Source of the DNA: Flexivirga endophytica | Lineage (GTDB): Bacteria > Actinomycetota > Actinomycetes > Actinomycetales > Dermatophilaceae | DNA length: 64,000 bases | Direction: 5' to 3' | NCBI RefSeq assembly: GCF_014640635.1 | Contig: NZ_BMHI01000002.1 | Coordinates: 372,001-436,000, forward strand | Shown: one piece after another, positions 50,746 to 58,689 of the stretch | Layout of the letters: every line of letters begins with the position of its first letter | How positions within the stretch are numbered: the first letter of the stretch is position 1 | Notes under the pieces: model-generated | What the model was told of the DNA's origin: nothing | The model's database searches: none | The model's input: only the letters and a program-made list of their open reading frames with translations | Position numbers and translations under genes: made by a program

Positions 50746-52377
50746 TCAGTGGCGGCGCGGACGCTCGAGGCGGAAGCTCTCGAAGGCGGTCAGCTGCCCG
50801 CCGACACCGGTCACGTCGTAGTAGGTGACGGTGATCGAGGTCTTGCCGCCGTGCCAGCCGGGGTCGACCGCGAACGACGCGAACCCGTGGGAGTGTGCCG
50901 GGTTGCGCACGGCCGACCACGGCGCGTCTTCCTTGACGTATGTCGGAGTTCGCTTGCCGTTGCTGCCTTTTGAGCCGACGGAGGTGATGACGCGGCAGGC
51001 CGGCGGGTTGTAGAAGAGTTGGTTCGACGGGGCCGAGGTGCCCCCACCACCGATCACCATGTGCACAGTCCCCTTCGTCGTGTCGACGACCTCGGTGTCG
51101 GTCGCCCGCGGCAATGGGGTGCGGGTCTCGTTGTCCTGCTGGCCGCGGATCGGGTGTGAGCGTTCGTAGTGGTGCTCGTGACCGCACACGACGAGGTCGA
51201 CGCCATACCGGTCGAAGAGGGGGAGCCACTCCTCGCGGACGCCGAGATCGGCGCCGTTGAACTGGCCCGCGGTCGAGACGGCGACCTGGTGCATGCAGAT
51301 GACGATCCAGTCGATGTCCTTGTCACGGCTCGCGTCGCGCAGTGTCGACTCCAACCACCGCTTCTGCGCGCCGTCGGAATAGCCGCGCACGTAACTGTCG
51401 CCACCGTCCTGATAGCAGACGTCGTCGTTGGCGATCGAGATCACCCGCACCGAGCCGACGGTGAAGGAGTACCAGAGGCCGCGGGTCGTGTCGGTCTGTC
51501 CGGAGGTCTTCGGCAGCTCGAAGAACGTCTGGTATGCCGCGTACCCGATCGGACCGTTGCCGAGCTCGTTCTCGTGGTTGCCGGCCGACGGCATCCACGG
51601 CCGGTGCCGTGCGCTGCGTGAGTTGTTCGCCCAGAAGTCCCACCAGGTGCGGACCCGGTCGGTCGCGAGGTTGGCGTAGCAGAGGTCGCCGTTGAACAGG
51701 TGGAAGAGCGGCTGGAGCTGCTCGACGCCGAGGGTCGTGTCACCGGCCGCGAACGATCCCAGATTGTCGTTGGCCATGATCGTCTTGCCGTCGGCATCCT
51801 TGACCTGCTTGCCGACCGTCGGTGTGCCCTGATCGCCGAAACTGGTGAAACTGAAGGCCTTTCGGCCGTGCGGGGCGGTGCGGAAGCTGCCGCCCTCGGC
51901 GGTCGCGCCATCGTGGGTCGCCAGGTAGAGGTAGTTCGAATCCGCTTGCAGGCCACTGATCTTCGCGTGGTGCGCGTAGACCGTCGTGTCCGACTTGGCG
52001 TCGACGTAGCTGCGCGTCGTGGCCGGGTGCGAGCGGCGGTAGCCGTACTCGGTGCCGAGCAGCACTCTGGCCTTCCGGACCGGTTGGAGGGTGTGCCAGG
52101 AGATGACGACCTCGCGGCGGGCGTCGGAGCCGAATTGGGTGTGCAGCCCGGCGACAGGCGGCGTCGTGTCGCTGTCCCCTGCGGTGGTTGGCTTCGCGAC
52201 ACGCGGTGTCGAGTCGGCCGGTTCGGCGCTCGCCGCGCCTGACTCGAAGAAGCCGGTGGCGGCCATCGCGGCGCCAGTCGTCAGACCCGCGACCACCTGC
52301 CGGCGGCCTAGTCGCCTGCCGAAAACGGCCGCGTCCGCGGCATCGTGGAAACCCGTCGTGTTCTCGTCATCAGTCAC
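50746..52377 (-). CDS. Tat-exported purple acid phosphatase-like metallophosphoesterase
   Basis: 543 residues. The N-terminal signal contains twin arginines in RRLGRRQVVAGLTTGAAM, a Tat-type pattern. A fibronectin-like domain (about 70-170) precedes the catalytic domain. Metal ligands are visible as SFGDQG (about 182), GDLCYAN (about 231), AGNHENE (about 265), CMHQ (about 361) and GHEHHYERS (about 395). It probably hydrolyses phosphate esters outside the cell. The start is a GTG at 52377. It is flanked by the tRNA-Ser/terminator region. Confidence 0.88.
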   Translation of the reverse strand: MTDDENTTGFHDAADAAVFGRRLGRRQVVAGLTTGAAMAATGFFESGAASAEPADSTPRVAKPTTAGDSDTTPPVAGLHTQFGSDARREVVISWHTLQPVRKARVLLGTEYGYRRSHPATTRSYVDAKSDTTVYAHHAKISGLQADSNYLYLATHDGATAEGGSFRTAPHGRKAFSFTSFGDQGTPTVGKQVKDADGKTIMANDNLGSFAAGDTTLGVEQLQPLFHLFNGDLCYANLATDRVRTWWDFWANNSRSARHRPWMPSAGNHENELGNGPIGYAAYQTFFELPKTSGQTDTTRGLWYSFTVGSVRVISIANDDVCYQDGGDSYVRGYSDGAQKRWLESTLRDASRDKDIDWIVICMHQVAVSTAGQFNGADLGVREEWLPLFDRYGVDLVVCGHEHHYERSHPIRGQQDNETRTPLPRATDTEVVDTTKGTVHMVIGGGGTSAPSNQLFYNPPACRVITSVGSKGSNGKRTPTYVKEDAPWSAVRNPAHSHGFASFAVDPGWHGGKTSITVTYYDVTGVGGQLTAFESFRLERPRRH

Positions 52378-52514
52378 ACCGGTGAGACTGCCGAGTCGGC
52401 CTTGCGGGCACGCGGCATACAGGTGAATCCGCGGCGTACATCCAGCACCTCGCGGTGAGCGGAGGATAGGACAACCGTCGCTGCGCTCCTCCCGAATCGT
52501 GCGCCTCGCGGAAA

Positions 52515-52559
52515 AGCTGAGAGGGACCGTCCGAAGATCGTGGACGGTCCCTCTCAGCT
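52515..52559. terminator. Terminator of tRNA-Ser (GGA)
   Basis: AGCTGAGAGGGACCGTCC mirrored by GGACGGTCCCTCTCAGCT, perfect 18-base arms with a 9-base loop. On the minus strand a short T-run follows. It directly follows the CCA end of the tRNA. Confidence 0.85.
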
Positions 52560-52560
52560 T

Positions 52561-52648
52561 TGGCGGAGGATAGGGGATTCGAACCCCTGAGAGCTTTCAC
52601 TCAACACGCTTTCCAAGCGTGCGCACTAGGCCACTATGCGAATCCTCC
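52561..52648 (-). tRNA. tRNA-Ser (anticodon GGA)
   Basis: The minus strand folds as a class II tRNA. The acceptor stem is GGAGGAT/ATCCTCC with discriminator G and encoded CCA. The anticodon stem is CACGC/GCGTG around TTGGAAA, giving anticodon GGA (codons UCC/UCU). A long variable arm and the T-arm AGGGGTTCGAATCCCCT follow. With the other tRNA-Ser, two serine tRNAs lie in 7 kb. Confidence 0.95.
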
Positions 52649-52734
52649 GCCGAGGAGAATACCTGCTCACCGCCCGGACACCGAATCGGGATCGAAGCGG
52701 CGGTCTCGATTGCGTATGACGGGCCTGCGTGTTC

Positions 52735-52740
52735 TACAGT
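52735..52740 (+). promoter_or_regulatory. -10 element for SRP RNA gene
   Basis: TACAGT, 7 nt before the predicted 5' end of the SRP RNA near 52748. The -35 region is not obvious. Confidence 0.35.
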
Positions 52741-52747
52741 TGGCGCC

Positions 52748-52840
52748 GGACCCCTCGTGCGGTGGTACCTCTCCGAACTCCCCCAGGGCAGGAATGCAGC
52801 AAGGGTAGGAGAGCTCTTCCAGGTGTGCGGGGGGTTCTTT
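52748..52840 (+). ncRNA. ffs: Small signal recognition particle RNA (4.5S-type)
   Basis: The core CCCCCAGGGCAGGAATGCAG followed by CAAGGGTAGG matches the SRP domain IV loop and tetraloop region bound by Ffh. The outer arms GGACCCC and GGGGTTC pair to close the hairpin, and a T-rich stretch ends it. The gene lies near dnaX, as it does in many actinobacteria. It guides membrane-protein targeting. Confidence 0.9.
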
Positions 52841-52847
52841 TACACCC

Positions 52848-53014
52848 CACGAAGTTCTCCGCTCGTACCTCGCTCCGATACTTCGCGGGGACCCCGGATG
52901 AGCGCCCACGAAGTTCTCCGCTCGTACCTCGCTCCGATACTTCGCGGGGACCCCGGATGAGCGCCCACGAAGTTCTCCGCTCGTACCTCGCTCCGATACT
53001 TCGCGGGGACCCCG
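52848..53014. repeat. Family B repeat, three tandem 59-bp copies
   Basis: Copies start at 52848, 52907 and 52966 with a period of exactly 59; the last is cut short. Each unit contains CGAAGTTCTCCGCTCG, CTCCGATACTTCGCGG and GATGAGCGCC. The ends CGAAGT/ACTTCG are inverted. Relatives occur inside dnaX (59976) and as a fragment before hutF (22505). The unit is too long to be a CRISPR repeat with spacers. Confidence 0.88.
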
Positions 53015-53046
53015 AACCGCGTCAGAGATGTCGTTCGCTCATGCCG

Positions 53047-54660
53047 TCACCCGCTCGGCGATGGCGAAGGCGACTTGGACTCGTCCGGTGACACACAGCC
53101 CGGCGGTTTGGACCGCACCGGCTTGAAGTCGCTGCTCAGCCGGACCGGACCACTGGTCGGCATGGTGACCCGCAACCAGCCGTCGTTGTCGACGATGCAC
53201 GCGGTCTCCGGCCGCTTGGTCAGCGGATTGACCGCGCCGATGTATCCCGAATAACGCACCTTCAGGTCGATCGGTCTGTCCGCAGTCGCGTTGAGCGTGA
53301 CGCCGTGCGAGTCGATCTTGAGGACGTCGCCGCCCTTGGCCAACGGTGCCGGGTTGACGACCCGGTAGAGCTGCCAGTCCGAGTTGCTCCAGGTCAGCTT
53401 CAGGTAGGGCAGCCCGCCCCGCACGAGCTCGGCCTCGTCCCGGGAGGCGTAGTCGATCGGGGCCTTGGGCACGGCCACCCAACCGACCGCGAGCGAGTCC
53501 AGCCACTGGCGGTAGCTGACCGGGTTGAGCAGGCCCTTCTTGTAGAAGATCGTGTTGTCCGCCTGGTCGGCCTGCCGGTCCCAGCCGCGGGCGATCGAGA
53601 ACGACGCCAGGTAGACCGATCCCCAGTGGTTCTTGGTGTCCACGACCTCGACCCGCCGGCCGATCACCTCCTGGCCGAGCTGCTTCTGATCGGTCTTCAG
53701 CGCCGCCGCGAGCGGTTGGTAATAGACGTAACTGCTCGACGGCTGACCGGCCAGGTGCAACTGGTTGACCAGGTCGCTGACCGGCCAGATCGCGACCACC
53801 AGGGCGCACACCCAGGCGAGGGAGTCGCGGATCTCGGCATACGCGATGATCGCCGGCACCGCCGCGAGCCAGGCCAGCCGAGTCGCGTTGGTGCCGATCG
53901 CCAGCGGCACGATCAGCAGTGGCAGGAACGACACGGCGAGGACGGCGGCGGTCGCACGGATGAGCTTGTGCTGGCACACGCCGAACACCACGATGCAGCT
54001 GAGCATCGCCGGTGCCGCATCGGTGATCGGGAACGGCATCCTGCCGGTGCCCGGGAAGAGGATCGCCATCGCCAGCCCGGAGACCAGCAGCACCGCGGCG
54101 CAGATGCCTGCGGTACGCCGATAGTCGGGGCGCAGTATGGCGACGACGATCGCGATGATGCCGACGAAGAAGCCGGCCAGTGGTGAGCCGAGGAAGGACA
54201 ACAGGGCCAGCGCGACGGCGGACTTCTCACGATGGTTGCGCATCGCGACCAGTGCCCAGATGGCCAGCGCTGCACCGACGGTGAACGTGACGCGACCGTT
54301 GAGCAGGTCGGCGGCCTGCGCGATGGTGATCGCGACCGCACCGGCACGGGGGCGCGGTGCCTTCTCGACGAGGAGCGCCCCGCCATACGCACTGAGGATG
54401 ACGGCCGCGACGCCGGTGAGGCGGATGCCGAAGGTCGCCATCGAGAACGGCACGAACGCGCTGTAACTGGGCAACGTGATACCGCCGAACCAGCCACCCC
54501 ACCAGACGGGGGCGCCGCCGACCTGAGCGACCTTGGCGCGGGCGACCTGTGCCGCGAGATCCGGGACCTGCGGTGTCCACACGATGTAGAGCAGTGCGAA
54601 CACCACCGCGCACGCCGTTGCCAACGCCGTCGGCGAGCGCAGCCGGCGCGACGAGAGCAT
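53047..54660 (-). CDS. Large polytopic membrane protein, possible GT-C-like
   Basis: 537 residues with about ten to eleven membrane helices in the first ~330 residues and a soluble C-terminal domain of ~200 residues. An acidic motif PDLAAQVARA follows the first helix, and a WWGGWFGG segment follows it, which recalls GT-C membrane glycosyltransferases and their extracellular loop. There is no firm family match. ATG 54660 is used; GTG 54669 is possible with AAAGG just upstream. The C-terminal Ser/Pro tail is low complexity. Function unknown. Confidence 0.6.
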   Translation of the reverse strand: MLSSRRLRSPTALATACAVVFALLYIVWTPQVPDLAAQVARAKVAQVGGAPVWWGGWFGGITLPSYSAFVPFSMATFGIRLTGVAAVILSAYGGALLVEKAPRPRAGAVAITIAQAADLLNGRVTFTVGAALAIWALVAMRNHREKSAVALALLSFLGSPLAGFFVGIIAIVVAILRPDYRRTAGICAAVLLVSGLAMAILFPGTGRMPFPITDAAPAMLSCIVVFGVCQHKLIRATAAVLAVSFLPLLIVPLAIGTNATRLAWLAAVPAIIAYAEIRDSLAWVCALVVAIWPVSDLVNQLHLAGQPSSSYVYYQPLAAALKTDQKQLGQEVIGRRVEVVDTKNHWGSVYLASFSIARGWDRQADQADNTIFYKKGLLNPVSYRQWLDSLAVGWVAVPKAPIDYASRDEAELVRGGLPYLKLTWSNSDWQLYRVVNPAPLAKGGDVLKIDSHGVTLNATADRPIDLKVRYSGYIGAVNPLTKRPETACIVDNDGWLRVTMPTSGPVRLSSDFKPVRSKPPGCVSPDESKSPSPSPSG

Positions 54661-54898
54661 GACGTCCACGGTACCTTTCGACCCCCTGCGGTCCCTGTGG
54701 TTGCGCGCGCTGGTGGGCCGCGCAACCGGTGTCCATTCTGCCTCTCCTGCAGCTTCGGTCGGCACCCACGAACGCACGAGGCATGTCCCGGGACATCTTT
54801 CCCGGCGCGACGGGACAGCACACCGTTCCGGATGGGACGCCGCGCGGCACATCGTTGCCCGATCGCCGCACCCTCGGCGACCTCGAAGGGAGACCGAC

Positions 54899-55762
54899 AT
54901 GACTCACCGCACAGGACGTTCGCTGGCGGCGCTCGCCGCCGCCGGACTGACCATCGCCCTCACCGCAGGCACGAGCAGCGCAGATCCGATCGCGCCCGCC
55001 GCCCCGGTCGCGAACAGCATCACCATCACCTCGACCGGCGACAACTACCTCCTGCACGGCGGCATCCGGCCAGGCACGGCAACCGTCCGCTGGGTCAACG
55101 CCGATGACGAGATGCACATGATGGCGTTTGCGCGGCTCAAGCCCGGCGTCACCCTCGACAAGATCCGGGCCGCGCTGGCCCAGGGCGAGGAGAACGCCTA
55201 CCCGCTGCTGGCCGACGGGCCGGACATGGCGTATGGCGGGCCCGGCATGGTGACAGCGGGGCAGGGCGAGACGGTGACGATGACGCACCTGCGAGCCGGT
55301 GCCTACGTGCTCGTCTGCTTCATGATGGAGCCGGACGGCACGCCGCACTGGGCCGAGGGAATGGTGCGGATCCTCCAGGTCCGCGGCGCCGCCGAGACCG
55401 AGGCGCCGGCCACCGCCGGCACGATCACCGTCGACGACGACGGCATCAACCTGCCCGCCGGCTTCACCGGCCACGGGACGTATGCCGTTGTCGACACCGG
55501 CACGGCCCCGCATTCGTTCTCGCTGGCACGACTCGACCAGGGCACCAGTCTGCTCGACTTCGCCGACTCGGTGGGAATGGCATCGGGGATGGGCACTCAG
55601 CCGTCTGGTGGTGCACTGGTCTCGGGGATCGACTCGCTCAACCCCGGCCAGACGGCATACGTCACTCTGGACCTGGCGGCCGGCCATTACGGCTACCTGT
55701 CGCCGTGGGACATGGAGGGCCCGGCGCTGCCGCCGCAGAGCGGGGAAGTGACGATCCCCTGA
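54899..55762 (+). CDS. Secreted cupredoxin-like protein
   Basis: 287 residues with a signal peptide cleaved near SSADPIAPAAPVA. Two cupredoxin-like beta-sandwich halves are suggested by the repeated pattern 'ATVRWVNADDEMHMMAF...VLVCFMMEPDG' (about 61-145) and 'TYAVVDTGTAPHSFSLARL...GYLSPW' (about 195-270). Candidate copper ligands (H, C, M) occur in the first half: EMHMMAF and LVCFMMEPDGTPHW. Metal binding is inferred from the fold. AGGGAG precedes the ATG. It is upstream of the sensor kinase, 167 bp apart, on the same strand. Confidence 0.65.
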   Translation: MTHRTGRSLAALAAAGLTIALTAGTSSADPIAPAAPVANSITITSTGDNYLLHGGIRPGTATVRWVNADDEMHMMAFARLKPGVTLDKIRAALAQGEENAYPLLADGPDMAYGGPGMVTAGQGETVTMTHLRAGAYVLVCFMMEPDGTPHWAEGMVRILQVRGAAETEAPATAGTITVDDDGINLPAGFTGHGTYAVVDTGTAPHSFSLARLDQGTSLLDFADSVGMASGMGTQPSGGALVSGIDSLNPGQTAYVTLDLAAGHYGYLSPWDMEGPALPPQSGEVTIP

Positions 55763-55893
55763 ACGCACCCACCCCGGTTGGCGGCCGTCGTGCCGAGCGC
55801 CCTCGGGAAATGTCCGCCTCGCCATACCCGACCGGAGCACCATGGGGTGTGGCACTCCGAACGGCCGCATCGTCCGTCACCGCGACGCCAAGT

Positions 55894-55918
55894 GGTACGC
55901 CACTTCCGCGTGGGTACC
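55894..55918. promoter_or_regulatory. Inverted repeat upstream of sensor kinase gene
   Basis: GGTACGCCAC mirrored by GTGGGTACC (one base missing) with a short spacer, ending about ten bases before the ATG at 55930. It may be an operator or part of the promoter of the two-component pair. Confidence 0.35.
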
Positions 55919-55929
55919 ATCTGGGCCGA

Positions 55930-57960
55930 ATGCTCTTGTCCGGCAGGGGATTACCGGCGCTGCGCCGGGTGCTGGTGGTCTCCGGATCGGTCGGGCTCGT
56001 TGTCCTCGTCGGGCTGCACGTCCTCAACCGCGGCACCCCCGTGGACACCTGGGGACTCGGCAACACCGTGCTCGGCTTCGGGCTGGGGCTGACCGGCGCG
56101 CTGCTCACCGCTCGCTTCCCGGGCAATCCGATCGGCTGGATCTTCCTGGTCGGCGGCGTCGGGCAGAGCCTGTGCGGAGCATCGCGGGAGTGGGCGATCT
56201 ACGCCGCGCTGACCGACCCCGGCTCACTGCCGGCACCGGAGTGGGCGGCCTGGGCGAGCGGCTGGCTGCAGCAGATCGGGCTGGCCACCTTGCCGCTCGT
56301 CCTGCTGCACTTCCCCGATGGCCGGCTCGTGTCATCGGGCTGGCGGCACGTGCGCAGGCTCGTCGTCGTGGTGATGGGCGCGACCCTGGTGTTGTCCGCC
56401 GTCCAGCCGGGCCGGTTCGAACCCGACGTGCCGCTGACCAACCCGATGGGCATCGACGCGATACCCGGTGACGCGCTGTGGCCTGCCTTGTCGGCCGCCA
56501 CCGTGCTCGTCGTGCTGCTCGCGGCAGTCAGCCTGCTGGTGCGCTGGCGCCGATCCGATGTCGAGGACCGGCAGCGGATGCGCTGGGTCACCGCAAGTGC
56601 GGGCCTGCTCGCCGCCGAGGTCGTCTTCGAGATGACGGTCAACCTCGGTTCGATCCAGCATTACACCGCGTCGATCGCGCTACTGCTCTTCGTCGGGACC
56701 ATCGGGTATGCCGTGCTGCGACACCACCTCTGGGATCTCGACGTGCTTGTCAACGTCTCGGTCGTCTGCACCGTGCTGACCGCCGTCGCCCTGGGCATCG
56801 TCATGCTCTCGGCCGTCGTGGTCGACGCGATCGTCGGATCCGCGTCGGTCTGGCCGGTGGCGGGGGCGATCCTGCTCGTCATACTCCTGTTCCGGCCGTT
56901 GCGGCACGGAATCCAGTCCGCCACCGACCGGGTGCTCTACGGTCGTCGGCCCGACCCGCACCGCACGCTGGCCGGTCTGGGCCGGAGGGTCGGATCGACG
57001 GGGGCGGCCGAGCCGGTGCTCGCCGAGGCGGTCGACGCCATCGCGGCTGCGTTCCTGCGCCTCGATCACGTCGCCATCCGGACGGCCGACGGTGTCGTCT
57101 CCCGCGGCACCGCGCGTGCCGAACTCGTAGGGCTACCAATTGTTTTCCGAGGTACTCAGATCGGCCGGCTGGAGGTGGCCGCCCGTCCGGGAGCAGCGCT
57201 GCGCGGAAAGCCGCTGGCACAGATGCACGAGCTCGCCGACGAAGTCGCGCCGCTGGTCCACGCGGTCATCCTGCGTGAGGCGGTCGATCAGCTGCGGCGT
57301 GAACTCGCCTCCGCTCGAGAGGAGGAACGGCGCCGCCTGCGCCGGGACATCCACGACGGGATCGGGCCGGCGCTCGCCGCGGTCGCCCTACAGGTCGACG
57401 GCGCCGCCACGCTGGTCGACAGCTGCCCCGAGGTGGTCAAGGAGGTCCTGCTCCGGGTGGCCGGTCAGGTCGGTGACGTGCTGGCCGACATCCGACGGTT
57501 GGTGCACGAACTGCGCCCTCCGGTGCTCGACGCGCTCGGGCTCTCGGCGGCCGTCGCGCAACTCGCGACGACCTTCGCCATACCCTCCGCGGCGAAGTCG
57601 CCGGGCCTGCTGGTGACGGTGGATACACCGGACTCGCTCGGGAAACTGCCGGCCGCGGTCGAGGTCACGGCATACCGGGTCGTCGCGGAGGCGCTGAGCA
57701 ACGTCGCCCGCCACTCCGGTGCCGGGACGGCGACGGTCGTCCTCGCGCGGGGTCCCGGGCTGCTGCGCGTCGTGGTCGAGGACGACGGGGTCGGCCCGCC
57801 GCCGGACGGGCCCTACGGCGTGGGGACCATTTCGATGATCGAGCGAGCGACCGCGATCGGTGGGGACTGCACGATCGGGTCATCGGCCACGGGCGGGGTG
57901 CGGGTCAGTGCCCTGCTGCCGTTGGGGGACGGTCCCGCTCGGGACGAGGAGGTGTCGTGA
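55930..57960 (+). CDS. NarL-type sensor histidine kinase
   Basis: 676 residues. About nine membrane helices fill residues 10-330. After a linker, the HisKA_3 dimerisation domain has the phospho-acceptor His in RRLRRDIHDGIGPALAAV (about 467-484). The HATPase_c domain follows, with VAEALSNVARHSGA (N-box) and DDGVGPPPDGPYGVGT. A GAF-like segment may occupy about 350-440. The signal is unknown; the membrane helices could sense envelope state. ATG 55930 begins the first helix. The stop overlaps the response regulator start (GTGA). Confidence 0.87.
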   Translation: MLLSGRGLPALRRVLVVSGSVGLVVLVGLHVLNRGTPVDTWGLGNTVLGFGLGLTGALLTARFPGNPIGWIFLVGGVGQSLCGASREWAIYAALTDPGSLPAPEWAAWASGWLQQIGLATLPLVLLHFPDGRLVSSGWRHVRRLVVVVMGATLVLSAVQPGRFEPDVPLTNPMGIDAIPGDALWPALSAATVLVVLLAAVSLLVRWRRSDVEDRQRMRWVTASAGLLAAEVVFEMTVNLGSIQHYTASIALLLFVGTIGYAVLRHHLWDLDVLVNVSVVCTVLTAVALGIVMLSAVVVDAIVGSASVWPVAGAILLVILLFRPLRHGIQSATDRVLYGRRPDPHRTLAGLGRRVGSTGAAEPVLAEAVDAIAAAFLRLDHVAIRTADGVVSRGTARAELVGLPIVFRGTQIGRLEVAARPGAALRGKPLAQMHELADEVAPLVHAVILREAVDQLRRELASAREEERRRLRRDIHDGIGPALAAVALQVDGAATLVDSCPEVVKEVLLRVAGQVGDVLADIRRLVHELRPPVLDALGLSAAVAQLATTFAIPSAAKSPGLLVTVDTPDSLGKLPAAVEVTAYRVVAEALSNVARHSGAGTATVVLARGPGLLRVVVEDDGVGPPPDGPYGVGTISMIERATAIGGDCTIGSSATGGVRVSALLPLGDGPARDEEVS

Positions 57961-58631
57961 CCGACACCGGGCCGATCAGCGTGCTGATCGTGGACGATCA
58001 CCCGATGTTCCGGGAAGGGCTGCGTTTCGTCCTGTCCGCGGCCGGGGACATCGAGGTGGTCGGCGAGGCTGCGTCCGGGCAGGAGGCGGTCGACCTGGCG
58101 TTGGAACTGCAGCCCGACGTGGTCATCATGGATCTGGCGATGCCGGGCATGCTCGGGATCGAGGCGACCCGGGCCATCGTCACCGCGAGCCCGCACATCG
58201 GCGTGCTGGCACTGACGATGTTCGACGACGACACCAGCGTCTTCGGCGCGATGCGGGCGGGCGCTCGCGGCTACCTCCTCAAGGGCGCCGACCACGCGGT
58301 CATCTCCCAAGCGATCCGGTCGGTTGCGCGCGGTGAGGTGATCGTCGGCAGCACGGTCGCCGCGCACATCCAGCAACTGCTCGCCTCGCCTGCCGCACCA
58401 GCCGCATTCCCGGGTATGACGGCGCGCGAGCAGGAGGTGCTGGAGCTGATCGCCCGCGGCCGCGACAACGCCCGGATCGCGCGTGCTCTGGGCATCTCGG
58501 GCAAGACCGTGCGCAATCACGTGAGCAACGTCTTCACCAAACTGCAGGTAGCCGACCGGGCAGCCGCAATCGTTCGCGCCCGCGAGGCCGGCATCGGTGT
58601 CCCTGGGGGCCGCGAGCACCCGACGGCCTGA
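57957..58631 (+). CDS. LuxR/NarL-type response regulator
   Basis: 224 residues. The receiver domain (1-125) has the acidic pair Asp13-Asp14, the phospho-acceptor Asp59 (VVIMDLAMPG) and Lys in YLLKGAD. The LuxR-type HTH (about 150-210) has LTAREQEVLELIARGRDN and ISGKTVRNHVSNVFTKLQV. It is co-translated with the kinase gene through a GTGA overlap, a cognate pair. Targets are unknown. Confidence 0.92.
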   Translation: MTDTGPISVLIVDDHPMFREGLRFVLSAAGDIEVVGEAASGQEAVDLALELQPDVVIMDLAMPGMLGIEATRAIVTASPHIGVLALTMFDDDTSVFGAMRAGARGYLLKGADHAVISQAIRSVARGEVIVGSTVAAHIQQLLASPAAPAAFPGMTAREQEVLELIARGRDNARIARALGISGKTVRNHVSNVFTKLQVADRAAAIVRAREAGIGVPGGREHPTA

Positions 58632-58677
58632 CCGGGTCTTCGCGCAGTGGACCGTCACGCGTGTGGGCGAAGGCGAA

Positions 58678-58683
58678 TAGAGT
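58678..58683 (+). promoter_or_regulatory. -10 element, leaderless-type, for dnaX
   Basis: TAGAGT, 6 nt before ATG 58690. No ribosome site is seen at this start, consistent with a leaderless transcript. Confidence 0.45.
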
Positions 58684-58689
58684 TTTGGG

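Noticed and set aside
52848-53014. Possible CRISPR array
   Set aside because: Repeats are directly adjacent without unique spacers, and the unit is 59 bp with internal inverted ends, unlike CRISPR repeats; no cas gene is nearby.
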